Source: Aureobasidium sp. EXF-3400 (Eukaryota; Ascomycota; Dothideomycetes; Dothideales; Saccotheciaceae). From it: a stretch of DNA of 64,000 nt. The notes beneath the pieces are model-generated. The model had not been told where the DNA came from. It saw only the letters and a list, made by a program, of their open reading frames with translations, and did no database searches. This document shows positions 46,806 to 59,210 of this stretch, piece after piece. Both the position numbers and the translations under genes were made by a program. Every line of letters begins with the position of its first letter. Within the stretch, counting starts at the first letter, position 1. The stretch spans positions 20,549-84,548 of the forward strand of contig SWBL01000227.1 of NCBI GenBank assembly GCA_024195585.1, read 5' to 3'.

Positions 46806-49800
46806 ATGGACGACACGCCCGATCTCGACACAAACGCCTTCCTGGAGAGCGTGCGCGAACTCAAGGAGAAGAGACAAAGGGAAGACAATGAGCGTCAGGA
46901 GCAACTAGAAGCGCAGATCGCAAGTTCACGACTCGCTCGCAAGTTGGGTGCGTCACACGAGCCTCCCCAACCACAACATCCAGAACCTTTACTGATACAC
47001 ATATCCAGAGAGCGAGCGAGGCATGCCATCACCATCAATGTCGCCGTCTACGAGTCCGCACAAGGCCTCGCCCAGCAGCGCCGTCCCCTCTCGCGCCAGC
47101 ACTCTTTCGCGCCCACCCCGCAGTCGGCCTATGTCTGTAGACATGGGCTCACCCACCAGGGCCTCATCAGTCAGGCCCATGAGCATGATGTCAATTCCTG
47201 AGAAGGGCGCTCCCCTACCCTCCCGTGACTCACAGCGCTTTGCTGCACCCGACAGGCCAGACAGCGCTGATGGTCTCAACCGTACCATGTCAAGCGCTCA
47301 AAGCCGTCTGGATAGACCTAGCTCGCCGACCAAGGGTATGGGTGGCTTTGTACAGAGCGCGATGCTCAAGCGCAACGACAGTGTCAACAAGAGATGGAGT
47401 GTCACAGCCGGCCCCTCAACACTGGCCCGGAATGATTCGACCGCCAGTTTCCGCAGCGCCGCCAATGCCGATGACACTCCTTCTCGTCCCTCCTCGAGCC
47501 ATAGCACTATCAGCAACCTGAACATTGCTCCCGAGTCCGAGGTCAAAGAGGAGAAACCTGAGAGGTCCACCACTACTAGACATTCACGCTCGAGATCATT
47601 GGCTTCTTTCTCAGGCCAGGAACCCATCCCCGAAGGTCTCATGTCTCCTCCGCTTAGTCCCAACAAGAGATGGAGTCGCAGTCCTACCAAAGCAAGTTGG
47701 CTTGAGAGTGCTCTTACCCGTCCAGACTCGCCCAAGCCGCTCGCATCACCACAATCGAATCAACCCAGCTGGATGGCCGACCTTGCCAAGGCAAAGCAAC
47801 AACGCGGTACCGCTGAGCCATCGTCGTCGCAGGAGAACATCGATGCCGCAAAAGCTCAAGACGCGCCTACTATCGGTCAGGGTCTGTTGAAGAGGTCGTC
47901 TATGAGGAATACTCCAACACACTCTCCTAGCGCATCTAGAAACGTCACACCTCCGACCAAGGCTAAGCCTATCTCGCTCAATGGCAAATCGGCTTTGCCA
48001 GAACCATCAACGCCCTCGCTCGATCTGGCGCCTAAGGTGCCCGAGAAGACAGATTTGGAAAAGCAAGAGCCGGTCAAGGAGGCATCCAAGAAGGAAGAAG
48101 CCGAGCAAGACATCACTAGAGAGGAAAAGCCATTGAACACCGATCGTGTGGATAAAGCACAAGAAACAACAGCCAAGAAGCAAGAGCTTTCTAAGCCTAT
48201 TTCTTCAAAGCCTAGTGGACTTTCCTCCAGGTTCACAGAGAAAGAGCCTATCAAACCAGCTACTCTGAAGCCTAGTGCACTGTCATCGGTACCTACACTG
48301 CCGCCTAAGCATCAACCTTCGAACTCCATCAACTCGACCGCTTCATCGTCACCCAAATTCCCTGCTCTGAAATCCCCAGAGCTGAGGTCTGGCGAGTTCA
48401 AGTCGCCAGAATTAAAGCAGGAGACTACACCAAAGACCGACTTCCGTTCAGGCTTGAAGTCACGAAGTGGTACTATCGGCGCGCAGTCAGAGCAAGAGCC
48501 TGAGTTCAAGGCTCTGTTCGGGAAGCTTAAGAAAGCCCAGACTGATAAATACGTGGCACCTGATGAGCTGAAGAACAACATTCTTCGCGGTAAGGCAGGC
48601 CTATCTCTCAGTGCCGGTCCTCAAAAGACAGAGCGACGCGATGAGTTGAAAGAAAGTTTGTTGAAGAAGAAAGAGGAGATGAACAAGGCTGCCGCAGAAA
48701 AACCTGCATCGGAACCAAAAATCTCCCCTACACCTTCATCCGTACCAGAGGCGATTTCCATCAGGAAGCAGCTGGGACGATCCAACAGCACACTCAACGT
48801 TCCGGCTCCCGCTAAATCGCACCGCGACATCACGCCTGAGGCTCTGTCTTTCCACAAAAACCTCAGAGGCAAGCCTAAGGCTCCCGTTCCCGAGAAGAGA
48901 AGTAGCGTCACTGAAAAGGTAGAACCTAAGCGTGCTTCTGTCGAAGCAAAGCCATCTACCGTTGTGACTGATGAGAAGCCCGTTGATCAAGCACCGACCC
49001 CGACCAAGACCGAAAACACATCTGAACCGGAAACAAAAGAGCTTCCCGAGCCAGAGAAACGTGAGCTCCCCAAGTCAGCGAAAAAGGAGCTTCCTAAACC
49101 AGTACCGCAGGAGCCATCTAAACCCCAGGTGCAAACAAGACCTATGTCGAACAAGATCGCCGACAGGTTCAACCCAGCTCTCGCTGGACTGTTAGCACGT
49201 GGCCCACCGAGTACATCAAACACACCGCCATCGGGGAGTCCCTTCTCTCCTCCCACAATCACTCGCGTGACTTCTGCTCAATATGAGCCGAGCGAGGGAA
49301 CTCAGCTCACACACATGACCAAGAGTCGAGCTAAGGGGCCCAAGAGACGCAAGCCGAAGTCAAGTGCACCAGAGAACACAGTCACAGCAACACCCGAACC
49401 CGAGAAACGCATCTCTTCAATTGCCTCTGGATCTGAGAAGCGCATTTCTTCCATCGCGTCTGGGCCCGAAAAGCGTGTTTCATCTATTCACTCGGCCAGA
49501 TCAATTGACTTGCCATCACCAAGTTCGCCAGTGACTAAGACTCCTGTGCAACCTCGACCCAAGTCTGCAGCTGTAAGGGCTGCATCGATCAACCTTTCCA
49601 AACCACCACCTGCTGAAGCAGAGAAGCCCAAGACTCTCACACCGACGAAGTCGATGACGTTCCCTCCTGTTCTGTCAGACAAGCCAAAGACTCCCGTATC
49701 AGCGAGATCCTCGCTTGAAGTGGCGGCATCTGCTGGTGCAGAGAAACCCAAACCCATCACACCTGCAAAACCAGCACTGAGCACTCTTTCATCCACGGCT

Positions 49801-52005
49801 ACCGAAAAGCTGGAGACACCCGCTCCTTTCAGGCTCCCTGTTCGCGCCTCTTCGGCTAGCTCTCCAGTGAGCACAAAGCCTGTGTCGAACCCTATCTCCC
49901 CAATGTCCTCTTCTCGCCAACCCTCTGGTTTCAGCCGCCCACTCCCTGGTAAAGCTCTCCCGGGCATGACTACCGCAGTTTCAAGATCCCAAGATAAGCC
50001 TTTGCCGCCACTGAACGCGACTGAGGCGGATAAGGAAAACCAGAGTTTCTCGTCAGTCAAGGGTGCTGCCTCGATGTGGGGGAAGCCTGTACAACAGACT
50101 ACGCCGCAGAAGCGTGCTCCTATCGAGCTGCCTACCAGGAAGGATGAGGAGGCTGCAATGTTATCTGCTGGACTGCTTTCAAGCTCACCGCTTAGATACA
50201 ACGCCTCGCCAAAACTGGGTCTTGGTATCACCGAGGACACCATCAATCAGCCTAAGCGAAACGGTGGCTATGAGGAAGTACAGTCACCCAGTGCCGGCGC
50301 CCCACCAAAGCCAGCAAAGAGTTCAAGAATTGTCAGTGGTCAACTGAGTGCCAAAGGTGAGTCTTAGCATTAGTACATCCAGCGTGCGAGCACAAAGAAA
50401 AAGAACTTCGATTCATATCCGTATTGATTTTATCATTCTGTCTAAATTCTGATTGCTTCTGAGCAGTTTGAGCACCTTGTACTTTGCGATCCATACCAAG
50501 GCCCGCGGAAGGGACAGAGAGCTGACGTGTGCCTGGATACTCGATAGACTTACCTCACCTGCCCAACATGCTTGACCTTCCAGCTGGACGAGAATTAGCC
50601 GACTTCTTCGGCGACTTGCCTCAGTCAAAAAACCGCCTGCAGTTGAACACAGATACGCAAACAGTGCTAGGTTCTCGCTCAGGAGAATCTGATAAGATCA
50701 AGACCCTGCGGAACTCGATTCACGAAATCAAGCCTGATGGTACTATGATTCCTCTACCAGCGCAACAAGAGCACATCTTGTACGAAAATTCCATGTACAT
50801 CTGTACGCATATCTTCTACACTGCCAACATGACAAGGATGGCCGAAGTGTACCTCTGGTGCGGCGATCGCATCGCCGAGTCAACGATCCAAGAGACTCAA
50901 GTTCATGCCAAACGCGTTGCTAGAGAAGCTGGAGCTGGACAGAAGTAAGAATCTTCATGTCTTTCAGGTCGGTATCCAAGAGGCTAATCATGAAATCAGG
51001 TCAACACAATTGTACATTATCGACCAGGCTCGTGAACCAGCGAACTTTTTCCAAGCACTTGGTGGCATCGTTATCACACGTCGTGGTTCGCGTGCAGAGA
51101 GCTTGAAAGAGCCTTATATGCTTTGTGGTCGCCCACACATGGGTCACATCGCTTTCGATGAGGTTGACCGCAGCAAAAACAGCCTATGCTCCGAGTACCC
51201 GTACATCATTGCCCGCCCGATTACGCTTCAAGAGACAAAGATCTGGCTGTGGAAAGGAAGCGGTTGTGGTGCTACTGCCATTGGAAGCACTCGCCTGATC
51301 TCCATGGACCTCAATCCTGGTGGCGGTTTTACGGAAGTTGACGAGGGCAAAGAGACGGCCGAATTTCTTGCAGAGATTCACGATAGCGGTGAATCGAGTG
51401 TTTGCCAGTCTCCGGCGCTCTGGAAGGGAAAATGTGGTAACTGGGAACACTCTTCAGTGCGACTTTTCAGAATTGAAGCGAAGGAGAAGCCCAAGCAAAC
51501 GGCTACCTCGCTGTTTACAAGCTACTTCTCCCGCCGCCCCTCCTGGAGCGCGCCCAAATCACCCAACACAGATCGACCCAACAGCGATGGATCAAGCAAA
51601 TCGCCTAATGCTGAGTTCGAGGCCACGATTTCGGAAATCGCGCCATTCACTCAGGACGATTTGGAACCGGAAGGCTGCTACGTTCTCGATGCCAACTCTG
51701 AGATCCTGGTTCTACCCGGCCCCTTACTCTCGAAACAAAGCTTGTGGCAGCATGCTTTCGTCCAAGCATGTTTGTTCGCACATGATTATGCCATCTTGTC
51801 TGCTAGTCTTGAGGATAGACCTGCAATCCCCAAGTCGAAAGTTGTGTTGGGTGGTCTGCCTAGGGAAATCAAGGTTAAATTTAGACGTTGGGAAGAACGA
51901 AGGGGCCTTTGGGGGTCTGGCAGTTTGATGTCTGGAAGGATTACTGCCGAGGAAGGAGGTATGCTCGAAGTGAGAGATGTTCTTGGTGCTTGTTGCGAAG
52001 CTTGA
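46806..52005 (+). CDS. DUF4045-gelsolin domain protein
   Basis: Predicted actin-binding protein of the fungal DUF4045/gelsolin type. Exons 46806-46947, 47009-50356, 50548-50944 and 51000-52005 give 1630 aa. Residues 1-50 are helical (MDDTPDLDTNAFLESVRELK). Residues about 50-1160 are long, low-complexity Ser/Pro/Lys-rich sequence with the DUF4045-style RSMSPTKG-like segments, including SRSPTKASWLESAL, SWMADLAKAKQQRG, EFKALFGKLKKAQTDKY and a triplicated EKRISSIASG unit. The C-terminal 460 residues hold gelsolin-like domains (MYICTHIFY, EVYLWCGD, EPANFFQALGGIVITRRGS, KIWLWKGSG, CYVLDANSEILV). The 191-nt third intron was placed so that AK|DLPHLPN stays in frame. If that intron were wrong, two adjacent genes would be the alternative. 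Confidence 0.8.
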
Positions 52006-52455
52006 TTCTTGCATTCGGATCATTGTACGAAGGTGTCGGGGTTGGGATTTTACACCCTGGATTTATGTGACACGATGGTTGAAGGGATAGAGGGGAGTTC
52101 TTTCCTTCTTGGATGCATTGGTGGGCGGCAGGTTTTCGGTTGAGTTTTGTTTTATCAGCATTTATCTCGTATTGCTCAAACATCAGTTGATCGTTTGCTC
52201 TTTCCTCGGGTTCGAGTCGTTTACGCTTCGCTTTTGAAATTGTTGTGCTGCAGATGGAAGGCATGACCACAACAGCCTCTGATCGCACTTTCCTTTTGCA
52301 AAAGATGCACTTCGTAAGTCCTCTGTCATTTTCGGTCCCTCTCCAGTCTCTCCATTGTCCAGCTCCAAAACTACATCTCGACGCATCAACATACCTACTC
52401 TCGGCACTCAACCATCTACTACGAAGCCTTATCACACACCGCCCGACCCGATTTT

Positions 52456-52780
52456 AGCACGACGGCAAAGATATATCCAAGCAGAACACCATCTTCATCC
52501 ACACATCCATCAAGCCACAGCGCTCTCTATCAGCGACGGTTCAATCACGCGACACTTTTACTTCAGAATCCTTACGGGGACTGTGAGACCCGAGTACCGC
52601 ACGTTCCAAGACTTCCCTCTGCTAAGGCTATCGCGCCCATATGCATGTTTGGTCTTTGTACGTGTGTGTCAAAGGGGCGGTTGTAGAAGCGGGTTGGCCG
52701 ATCAAAATATGAAGACTTTCGTTTGGGATATGTGGGTTGAGGATGATGTTCTGCTTGGGTGTATCTTTGTCGTTGTGCTG
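52456..52780. repeat. Inverted repeat, 45-bp arms about 84% identical
   Basis: The left arm 52456-52500 and the right arm 52736-52780 are reverse complements with 7 mismatches in 45 positions, 6 of them transitions. They are separated by about 235 nt of unrelated sequence. The arms lie in the convergent spacer between the DUF4045-gelsolin gene and the rhodopsin-domain gene. Homology stops sharply at 52456. The rest of the 52006-53114 interval has no supported gene. Confidence 0.65.
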
Positions 52781-53114
52781 AGGTCAAGAGCCAAAGGTAT
52801 GTCAGACTTCCATATGCTTTTTAATTAGATCACGACTGAGTCCTTCTGTCTGATGATCCACATACTCGACTGTAGTATGCTGGTTTGTCATCCGAACCGC
52901 AACTCTTCGAGGTGTCTATCTATTACTCCCTAAGCAGGGAAAAACATATCGACAGAGGACACGGATCACGAAAGCTTTGGACCAAGTGGTGATTGAGAAA
53001 AGAAAGTATCCATGCTTGATCAGTGATGACAGGTGTTGTTCATTATTATAAAGTGATGAAAGAAGAAAAGGTCATGTATATCATTAACAAAGCCGTCATC
53101 ATAAGAGCCACATC

Positions 53115-54445
53115 TCATGCTTGAGGAGGACCGTTGTCATCATCCTCCTCCCGAACAACATCCCAAGTATTCGTATAGTCTCCACTGCCAGCTCTAACCT
53201 TCGAGATGATTATGACCGGCACAGTACCGGGTCTGTTACCAGCCGCCGGATTTTCATGACCATCCCATCCCTTGTCTTGCGGGTCCATCACGGTACCCAT
53301 GACTGTGTCCTCAATATCAGGGATCACAAGATCCATGCGAGGGACGGGAGGTGCTACAGGAGCCGATACTGGACGAGAAGAGGGTGCTTGTTCTCCTCGT
53401 TCCGCTTTCTCGACGTCTTGAATATGATGGTGGTGTTTGTGGCTGGAGGCTGAGATGTGAGAGCCTAGTGATGTCCACTGCGTCAAATGCTGCAGGAAAG
53501 ATGTCAAGGAGGTCATCGAGGCAGAGAACCAAGGTTTTAGTGCTGGTGCGCAGGAAGCGAATATTCCGAGTCCACACTCTAGAAGTTCGAAGAGGAGGAT
53601 TTTTCCTAGACCGTCTGATACGTTGTCAGCTTTGAGTCATTGTATTGGACAGGTCGTTTCTGCTTACAGCTCATGTTGGTCTTGTGGGTCCAGTAGGCGA
53701 TGTAAGGGAGACGACAGATCGTCATTGCTGCTGCAAGAACACCCATGCCTAGGACAACCCACGCCATAACCATGTTCCTCGTGCTCATGACTGTCTGCCA
53801 TAGGATGATGCCTGGAATTATTGCGCATGCGAAGTCTGCAAAGATGGTGGTCACCGCAAAGGAATAGCCGACAGTCAGCACTACGGCTCCAGGTAAACAG
53901 TATCCAGGAGTATTAGGGTGATGCCAGTGCGTCCAGATGGCTGGGTAAGGCACACAGTAGCAGAAAGATCCGATGAACATAATAAGTGAAGAACAGCTGA
54001 CGATGATTAAGATCCAGTGAAGTGCTTTTCTAATCTTCGGCGATGTTGACAGACGGAGGAATGTGTAGCAGACACTGCACTTGATCAAGCAAGTTGCAAG
54101 GGTGTAGATAGGCTTGTACATTGCAAAGGTCTGTTGATTGTGTTAGTCTCCGTCTCTCGTACCTTCAATGCTAGTATCGTAGATCAAGCATACCTGAACA
54201 CCTTTCATCTGGTTCTCTGGAGTAAGGACTCTGTCAGGCATACCAAGACCATACATGAATCCCCATAGTGTCACGGCACAAGCTCCAAGATGGAGAATCA
54301 ATGCCGCAATGATGAGCCAGTCATCGATCTTGAAAGCACGTCGTGTGATTCGGACATAGCAGCGCAGAGGGACGACTATGAGTGGTAGTACAATCATGGA
54401 GATTGTGACAGCGAAGAGAGATATGGATTTGTCGTGCCACTCCAT
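53115..54445 (-). CDS. Fungal rhodopsin-domain integral membrane protein
   Basis: Seven-span membrane protein of the fungal-specific 'rhodopsin domain' family, whose function is mostly unknown. Exons in transcript order are 54445-54194, 54130-53668 and 53614-53115, giving 404 aa. Hydrophobic segments are evenly spaced over the first 270 residues (e.g. VTISMIVLPLIVVPLRCYVRI, WLIIAALILHLGACAV, the segment from SSLIMFIG). The family sequence RxxFKIDDWLII is present. The last span (FELLECGLGIFASCAPALKPWF) is a hallmark and appears only after splicing the last exon. The C-terminal 120 residues are a soluble tail with a His-run (HKHHHH) and Pro-rich and acidic stretches. No partner is evident nearby. 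Confidence 0.88.
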
Positions 54446-57282
54446 GTTTGCAAGGTGTCGACCATCAACTGGTCTTCTGTAGAGTTTTTAGGATCCGGTA
54501 TGTATCCAAACTGGAAGGCCTGGTAAGAGGTCGTTAGGTCGTACAGCAGAGTATGGTAGCAGGCAAAGGTAGTGTAGTTGTGCCGCGCGTATGGAGAAGG
54601 GACTCAGACCCTTATATCTAGCTTACATATTTGACTGTTGAACGTTTCGGTCACGACCGTTTTTTGCCATCGCCCGGCTTTGAATTATTCCCTTCTTCAG
54701 TGTTTCTCTGTACTCTAAGTCTCCCGCAACCCCGCAAGTTGTCTCACTCGCGTTATTTTATGCGACCTACTTCTCTTATTAGATACTGCATGCCTACTTT
54801 GCTATGTGGGGCTTTTGTGGCTGTCGATATTTGAAAACTTCCCACATGGTAAAAGGTCAAGCACTCGTGCGATCAACGGTCCTCGCATGCCAACAGAACG
54901 AGTGGGCGCCCCAGCTGTGTTTGACACGTGGCGACATGATGATAACATAGTGTCTTCAGATGTCTCAGACGATCTTGTTTGCTCATTATCATAACTCGGG
55001 TTCTTATGATAGGTGATCTTGTACGAAACAGGATCCTTCCTTCTGTCAGTATTCGAGAATCGAGGAGTCGGAGACGACAGCTAGTTGAAACTTTTCCATC
55101 AGTTGAGAGGGGGATTCCACACCGTCAACGGTAAGCGCAACGTTTTTATTGCGGCGGTAAAAATGTCAAGTTCAAGATTCGTGTGTCAACACCTGCGTTT
55201 AAGAGTAAACGGACTGCCTGTGAGATGGAGTAAATGGTTCCAGAAGTGAAGTCTTTGCAAGCGACCGAAGGATCCCGTGAGCTCCATCTCTGGCTCTAGA
55301 CAGACGCCACTGGTACTGATATTCGACCCGTTGAACGACCTTTCGTTCTCGGGTTCCGTTCGCGTGAAGTTTGATAGCGACTCCAGATTGACAGTTATGA
55401 ACACAAAGGGTATAATAAATCAAGCTAAGCAGAGGGGATGGTGCCTCTATTTGAACGCTGTGCATGTATACAGCAGCGCGTGTCGTTGATTCGTGTCGCT
55501 TCGGCGATTATGTATTGCATAATGCCATAGAGATGTTCAACGAGATTTTCGGTCGTTATCCAGTACAAGTCCGGTCCAGCACATCAACATGTAGGTCGTC
55601 AAAAGGGATAGCGGCGGTTCACCTCAGCTCTGGCAGAAGACGAAATAACGCGCGGACCTTGCTCAGGCTAACATCGGGTCCGAGCGCCAAGCCATTCACT
55701 CTCTACCGAGATTCACCATGACTCCCTGTGTCATTTCATATCAGTTCTCGCTTTCTTGAGAGCAAAAGGAATGCATCTAATCGACACTGCTGATATCGCA
55801 TGATGCAAAAGAAATCGACGCCTAAGAGATTCGAACTCTTGCTCCCGAAGGAAATGCCTTAGCAGGGCATCGCGTTAACCACTCCGCCAAAGCGCCTAAT
55901 CCGGATTCGGAAAGATTCATCGAGATTGGTTGGATCTCGGTAGGATGGGGAAGGAGCAATTGGCAGTGTACATGTCCTTGTGCCACTGGATGAGGAAGGA
56001 ACTATGCAAAGAAGGAAGGAACGAGTGCACGAGCGAACCTCGAATAAGGAAGGAAGGTTCAGGCTTTCGACTCCAAGTGAGGAAGGCGCGATCGCTTTTT
56101 CCTCAGCAAGACGGAACGAGCGCTTTCTCGAAGAATTTCTGAAGAGGAAAGAGCAAATCTCGTTTTGCATACTTTAGCGTTATGCCAAGACCTGATGACA
56201 TCCCGAGGTTGGTCGGATCTCGTTGATGGATGAGAGGAACTGCGAACAGTAATGTGTATATAGCCTTTTGTATGTGAGAAATTAACTGTAATGTTGGATC
56301 ATGAGCGGTAGCAGCAACTCGATGGGTTTTTCGTCTCTCGTTCAGCTCTTGCGGCTTGACAATGAGAATCGATGAATAAGTGAAAGAGTGCTCTGTTCAG
56401 TTAATGAGTTCCAGCAGCTGTTCCTATCCGACGAGCATTCAAATCTTCAAATTCGAGATAATGATCGCAGCAATGCGTCAACGGTCCCCGACAAACTATC
56501 GATATACGATAAGGACTAGGAAGTTCCCACAACAGTGTTCAAAGAGATCAGTATACCCAGTGTGGACGCTGTCGGCGACGATATGTCTTTCGGAGCATCG
56601 TTATAGGTACGACCCTGGCCAACGCTTACATAATCGGTCGTGTTGCCAACAACTCGAAAACATCAATCGCGAACCGTTCACAAGCCTTTGAGACCTCGAG
56701 CTGGACACTTGCTTCTTCTTCTGGGCTAAATTGTCTAAACAACCTTTCTCCGCTCGCATAATATGGTCGGCGAAGGTATGCGCAAGGATGGCGAGATCTG
56801 ACAAGGCTGTCCAGCCTTTTGGTCGGCGACTTCAATGCAGGTGCTCTAGCCCAAGAAGGAAGGCTTCGCGCCCACTCCCTCATGCCGCATCAATTTATTT
56901 TGGTATGCAAAGGCAATTCTTTGAAGTCTCGATGTCTTGATGGCGAGTTGTCTATCGTTCTCCTCAGTCCGATCATAGCCCAAAATGATCTAACGTGCAG
57001 TTCACCATGCATATGAGGATGTTCAAGCCAGTAGGTGTCTACCAGAGACTTTTCTCTATTCCGCCACGAGGACGGCCTATCTCATATCCTTGTCAAAATG
57101 CCGTGTGCGGATCAGTCTGAAGGATTCGCTCTACTGTATGCTACTGTCTGTATGCTGCGCCGTGACGCGGCCATGGTAGGTCGCATCTCTTTATAACAAG
57201 ATAACAAGTCTTTCCTTTCATCGACTCGATATCTTCATTCTCATCACAAAGCAAAAAGTCTGGTTATCGTCGTTCCACCGCA
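54446..57282. other. 2.8-kb interval, only tRNA-Ser supported
   Basis: Apart from the tRNA-Ser at 55816-55896, only short frames are present. The stretch 55930-56110 is purine-rich with several GGAAGGAA repeats. The right end is the GMC gene promoter, with a TTTATAAC element about 90 bp before the start codon. Nothing else supported. Confidence 0.45.
55816..55896 (-). tRNA. tRNA-Ser (anticodon GCT)
   Basis: Read on the minus strand: acceptor GGCGCTT pairing with AGGCGTC (two wobbles), D arm with GGCGGAGTGGTTAACGC, anticodon stem ATGCC/GGCAT with loop CTGCTAA (anticodon GCT), a long variable arm (TTTCCTTCGGGAGCA) as expected for serine, and T arm AAGAG-TTCGAAT-CTCTT. No intron. Confidence 0.92.
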
Positions 57283-59121
57283 ATGCTTCGAGCACTCTAT
57301 CCATTGTACTTTGCAATACTCTGCAGCGCTCTTGGAGCCCACGATCATGGCAACCTTTTCAGTTCGAGCTTCGGATATCCTGGCGTCAATGCTAGCTTCG
57401 ACTACGTGATAGTAGGCGGTGGTACAGCAGGTTTGACACTGGCAACGAGGCTGGCTTTGAATGGCAGTTACTCCGTCGCTGTCGTGGAAGCCGGTAGCTT
57501 CTATGAGCTGGACAATGGCAATTACAGCCAAAGACCGTCTGGTGTCATTCACTCTGCAGATGCAAGCCCGGATCTTAGTACTGTCAATGGCCTCATCGAC
57601 TGGAGGTTCCTCACAACACCCCAATCTGGATTGCTCAATCGTACGGCTCATTATGCACGAGGCAAATGTCTTGGAGGCTCCAGTGGCCGCAACTATCTTC
57701 TCTATCAAAGAGCAACCGTTGGATGCCTCGATAAATGGGCCAACGAAGTAGGAGACTCTTCTTACGAATGGCAAAATGTACTGTCTTACTACCAGAAATC
57801 GACCCATTACACGCCAGCCAACTCTACGACCCGTGCAGCAAACTCCTCGCTTGGCACTGTCGACGAGATAGTAGCATTCGGAAGGAACGATGGACCTCTT
57901 CAGATCAGCCTCCCGAAGTATGCCGCTTCTTGGTCATCTTATTTCCCTTCTGCCTTCACAGAGCTTGGCGTGCCTGCTCTGACAAAAGGAACCAATGATG
58001 GAGTTCTCAATGGTTGGACCTACCTGACCATGTCCGAAGATCCAACCTCACAAACGCGGAGTTCTTCAGAGACATCCTTCCTTAGGCTGGCTTTGGAGCG
58101 CACTTCTCTCATCGTTTACACGCATGCGTTGGTCAAACGGATCGTCTTTGATGACAGCAAGACTGCACGAGGCGTTTCGGTTGATGTCGGAGGTATGAAG
58201 TTCATGCTGAATGCGACCAAGGAGGTTATCGTTTCCGCCGGTGCCTTCCAATCACCACAACTCCTAATGGTTTCCGGTATTGGACCAGCATCTACTCTCC
58301 AAAAGCTTGACATTCCCGTCATCTCAAACCTCTCAGGCGTCGGACAGAACATGTGGGATAACCCTCGCCTTACCCTATCATTGCAAGTCACCCTGGAAAC
58401 CGGCACGACTTTGACCAATCAACCCAAAAGAAATCTCGAGGAAACCGAGAAATACATAGCAAATCGTACTGGCATGCTCACCTCAACAGGTGCTGATTTC
58501 GCCGGCTTCGTCAAATTCTCCAGCGACTCTCGTTTGAACCTTACCTCCGAAACACGATCTTCTCTGGCTGAGACGTTTCCGCAAGACTGGCCAGATGCAG
58601 AGTTCTTTGCATCCTCTAATGGGATCGCAGGCTTAGCTCATGATGGCGCAGGCATCTTCATCGGACTCCTCGCGACATTCAGTCGTGGCAGTGTGACCAT
58701 AAAATCGTCGGACATGGCCAATGCACCTGTGATCGATCCTGCCTGGTTAACAGACGAGCGCGATCAAGATCTCGCAATCAACGCGTTTAAATATGCTCGT
58801 CGTCTTGCCAATACCACATCTTTGCGCAGAGTCATTGTTGGCGAGGAAGTTGCGCCGGGATCTGCGATTCAATCTGACACGCAGATCCTTGAGTACCTGA
58901 AGAACTCTACGGTCACATATTATCATGCTGCTTGCACTTGTAAGATGGGAATGAAGAACGATAGCGCAGCTGTCGTGGACAGAGATGGAAAGGTTTTTGG
59001 AGTCAACGGGTTGAGAGTGGTGGATGTGAGTGCTCTGCCTTTGTTGCCGCCAGGACAGCCGCAGGGCACTGTGTACATGTTGGCAGAGAAGATTGCTGAT
59101 AGGATTCTTGAGGAAGCTTGA
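57283..59121 (+). CDS. Secreted GMC-family FAD oxidoreductase
   Basis: Single-exon gene, 612 aa, normal for the family. A signal peptide (MLRALYPLYFAILCSALGA) predicts secretion. The FAD-binding VIVGGGTAGLTLA is at about residues 42-54, with AVVEAG as the ribose-binding end of the second strand. GMC signature 1 lies near ARGKCLGGSSGRNYL and signature 2 near AGAFQSPQLLMVSGIGP. The first catalytic His is present (YYHAACTC, His548). The second catalytic position, normally His or Asn in a GHPQ-type motif, is Gln592 (PPGQPQGT). Style (SSSETSFLR) is close to the group containing versicolorin B synthase-like and related dehydrogenases, so a role in a specialised pathway is possible. It ends 90 bp from a convergent MFS gene. 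Confidence 0.9.
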   Translation: MLRALYPLYFAILCSALGAHDHGNLFSSSFGYPGVNASFDYVIVGGGTAGLTLATRLALNGSYSVAVVEAGSFYELDNGNYSQRPSGVIHSADASPDLSTVNGLIDWRFLTTPQSGLLNRTAHYARGKCLGGSSGRNYLLYQRATVGCLDKWANEVGDSSYEWQNVLSYYQKSTHYTPANSTTRAANSSLGTVDEIVAFGRNDGPLQISLPKYAASWSSYFPSAFTELGVPALTKGTNDGVLNGWTYLTMSEDPTSQTRSSSETSFLRLALERTSLIVYTHALVKRIVFDDSKTARGVSVDVGGMKFMLNATKEVIVSAGAFQSPQLLMVSGIGPASTLQKLDIPVISNLSGVGQNMWDNPRLTLSLQVTLETGTTLTNQPKRNLEETEKYIANRTGMLTSTGADFAGFVKFSSDSRLNLTSETRSSLAETFPQDWPDAEFFASSNGIAGLAHDGAGIFIGLLATFSRGSVTIKSSDMANAPVIDPAWLTDERDQDLAINAFKYARRLANTTSLRRVIVGEEVAPGSAIQSDTQILEYLKNSTVTYYHAACTCKMGMKNDSAAVVDRDGKVFGVNGLRVVDVSALPLLPPGQPQGTVYMLAEKIADRILEEA

Positions 59122-59210
59122 AGCTCAATCGGCTCGGTGTTATATCGAAGATTTATTGATAATAACAGAGTATATACAAGTAAACAGATGTCCGAAAAGT
59201 ATCTACAGCA

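Noticed and set aside
49488..50246. 252-codon minus-strand frame opposite the DUF4045 protein
   Set aside because: It arises from the low-complexity Ser/Pro/Lys coding sequence on the plus strand; no domain and no splice signals.
55930..56180. GGAAGGAA-rich frames right of tRNA-Ser
   Set aside because: Purine-rich simple sequence; the 65-70-codon frames there are by-products.
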